From: JAGNRR01 sp964612525
GTDB taxonomy: Bacteria; Bacteroidota; Bacteroidia; Chitinophagales; Chitinophagaceae
Reading direction: 5' to 3'
NCBI GenBank assembly: GCA_964612525.1
Contig: CAZTCQ010000003.1
Span: 1 to 52,611 of the forward strand
Length of the DNA stretch: 52,611 nt
In this document: positions 51,448 to 52,611 of the stretch, piece by piece
Numbering within the stretch: the first letter of the stretch is position 1
How the letters are laid out: every line of letters starts with the position of its first letter
The notes under the pieces: generated by a model
What the model was told of the DNA's origin: nothing
The model's database searches: none
The model's input: the letters and a program-made list of their open reading frames with translations, nothing else
Translations under genes and position numbers: made by a program

Positions 51448-52611
51448 CTAGTCTTCTTTGTTTTTCTTTTTTCGACTGCCGGCATACATTTCATATTTTA
51501 CCAAGCGGGCTTCTAGCGCTCCGTTATAACAAGGGATTCTGCGAGAGGTACGAAGCCCCACTGATTTTAACGCCTCTAAATTGGCGGTGACCAACCAAGC
51601 GTTGGTATTAGCGTAATGCTGTTTGAGTGTATTGCCAATGTCTTGATAAAATTCTTCTGTTTCTTCTATTTCTATACGCTCATCATAAGGCGGGTTAAAG
51701 AAAATGTGCAGTAAAGTGTCTTCGTGTTTTTCACTTTTAAAAAAATCCTGCTTCGCAATTTTTACAAACTCGTCTAAGCCTGCCGCCGCAATATTTTCTT
51801 TGGCTAGGTCCGCTAGCTTAGGATTGATTTCAAAACCACGAATGCGAAACGAGCAATCACGTGTTTTTTTAAGCAGTGCTTCTCGAATGGTGTCAAACAA
51901 GTTTTCATCCCAGTCGCTCCATTTTTTAAAAGTAAAAAAATCACGATTAATATTAGCCGGAATATTACAAGCAATCATAGCCGCCTCAATGGGAATCGTG
52001 GCACTGCCCGTCATAGGATCTAAAAAATCGCATTGCCCACGCCAGCCACTTTGCAACAAAAGACCAGCTGCCAATACCTCATTGATAGGCGCACTGCCCA
52101 CATGCTTTCGATAGCCTCGGCGATGAAGGCTATGGCCGCTACTATCTAAGCTTACCGTGCATTTGTCTTGCTGTATGTGAATATTAATACGCAAGTCAGG
52201 ATTATTAGTATCTATATTAGGTCGGTCGCCGGTATTATCTCTGAACTGATCCACGATAGCATCTTTTGCTTTGAGCGCTACGTACTTACTATGATTAAAA
52301 TAGTCAGAATGAACCGTGGCGTCAATCGCAAAGGTTTTATCATTATCCAAGTACTGCGACCAGTCCATTTTATAAATGCTTTTATAAAAACGATCTTCAT
52401 GCCGGGTAGTAAAATTATGAATGGGCTTCAGGATTTTAATGGCGGTGCGGCAGGCAATATTGGCTTTGTACAACATACCATTATCCCCCTCATAGCTCAC
52501 CATGCGCACAGCAGGTTTTACATTCAGTGCGCCTAAATTGCGCAGCTCATTAGCGAGTATGTCTTCAAAACCAAAAAGTGTTTTGGCTACTTGTTTAAAA
52601 TTATGACCCAT
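51448..52611 (-). CDS. THUMP-domain SAM-dependent rRNA methyltransferase (RlmL-like)
   Basis: A 387-residue class I RNA methyltransferase. The N-terminal ferredoxin-like and THUMP region (about 1-160; NFKQVAKTLFGFEDILANEL) is followed by the Rossmann methyltransferase domain with LDPMTGSATIPIEAAMIA, the SAM-binding GFEINPKLADLAKENI and the catalytic FFNPPYDER. NPPY with THUMP indicates N2-guanine methylation, as in E. coli RlmL (23S rRNA G2445); the single-domain form without RlmK is usual in Bacteroidota. The ATG is the last three bases of the window and fits the family's N-terminus, so the protein is probably complete. A Lys-rich tail (SRKKKNKED) ends it. Confidence 0.88.
   Translation of the reverse strand: MGHNFKQVAKTLFGFEDILANELRNLGALNVKPAVRMVSYEGDNGMLYKANIACRTAIKILKPIHNFTTRHEDRFYKSIYKMDWSQYLDNDKTFAIDATVHSDYFNHSKYVALKAKDAIVDQFRDNTGDRPNIDTNNPDLRINIHIQQDKCTVSLDSSGHSLHRRGYRKHVGSAPINEVLAAGLLLQSGWRGQCDFLDPMTGSATIPIEAAMIACNIPANINRDFFTFKKWSDWDENLFDTIREALLKKTRDCSFRIRGFEINPKLADLAKENIAAAGLDEFVKIAKQDFFKSEKHEDTLLHIFFNPPYDERIEIEETEEFYQDIGNTLKQHYANTNAWLVTANLEALKSVGLRTSRRIPCYNGALEARLVKYEMYAGSRKKKNKED

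Overview
The window is a piece of a draft Bacteroidota genome (low-to-moderate GC, two runs of exactly 100 N). The assignment rests on: a full-length SprA (type IX secretion translocon) next to ruvA; a CotH protein and a very large exported protein that both end in type IX C-terminal sorting domains; PorV/PorQ-like and TonB-dependent outer-membrane proteins; Bacteroidota-restricted families (DUF4175, DUF5916, probably DUF6913); an RprX/RprY-like two-component pair; the Bacteroidota promoter -7 element TAnnTTTG in front of many genes; and almost no Shine-Dalgarno sequences. I do not assign a genus.

Layout. 1-945 (-): a secreted protein resembling the polymorphic toxin type 23 family, cut by the window edge. 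964-3284 (+): ung, plsC-type acyltransferase and rnz, tightly packed. 5732-3286 (-): DUF6913-like protein, dapA, a DCC-family protein and an L,D-transpeptidase. 6769-5807 (-): accA. 10315-6891 (-): a DUF4175 membrane protein broken by an assembly gap. 18462-10402 (-): ruvA then sprA. 18615-20492 (+): a free-standing B12-binding mutase domain and mgtE. 23033-20766 (-): CotH/lamin-tail cargo. 25017-23261 (-): prs and ctc (L25). 25117-28529: a small orphan exported protein, an alpha/beta hydrolase, a decayed four-helix-bundle gene between heptamer repeats, pdxA and murI. 28707-30269 (+): rny. 30498-39567 (+): a three-gene unit of TonB-dependent receptor, 1347-residue type IX cargo and PorV/PorQ-like barrel. 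39639-40586 (+): greA and a HIT protein. 43327-40576 (-): ruvC, sensor kinase, response regulator (split only by an assembly artefact). 43350-47743 (+): flippase-like membrane protein, a beta-barrel protein and a DUF5916 protein. 49862-47740 (-): nuoH-nuoI-nuoJ detached from the rest of complex I. 52611-49946 (-): a THUMP-domain rRNA methyltransferase and a GT-C-like membrane protein.

How the parts fit. Much of the window is cell-envelope biology: type IX secretion (SprA, two cargos, a PorV/PorQ-like protein), outer-membrane receptors and barrels, lipid synthesis (accA, plsC), and a DAP/peptidoglycan-linked operon (dapA with an L,D-transpeptidase). The rest is housekeeping: DNA repair and recombination (ung, ruvA, ruvC), RNA processing (rnz, rny), nucleotide and cofactor synthesis (prs, pdxA), and respiration (nuoHIJ).

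Most interesting: the receptor-cargo-PorV unit as a candidate dedicated export/attachment system; a group of genes, mostly with GTG or TTG starts, whose start codon lies 5-8 nt after a -7 element and which may be leaderless; a 16-bp palindrome filling the spacer of the ctc promoter; a terminator hairpin lying exactly between a -7 element and the DUF5916 start codon; and the four-helix-bundle relic flanked by inverted heptamer repeats. One N run is a false gap whose flanks are a perfect 55-bp overlap.
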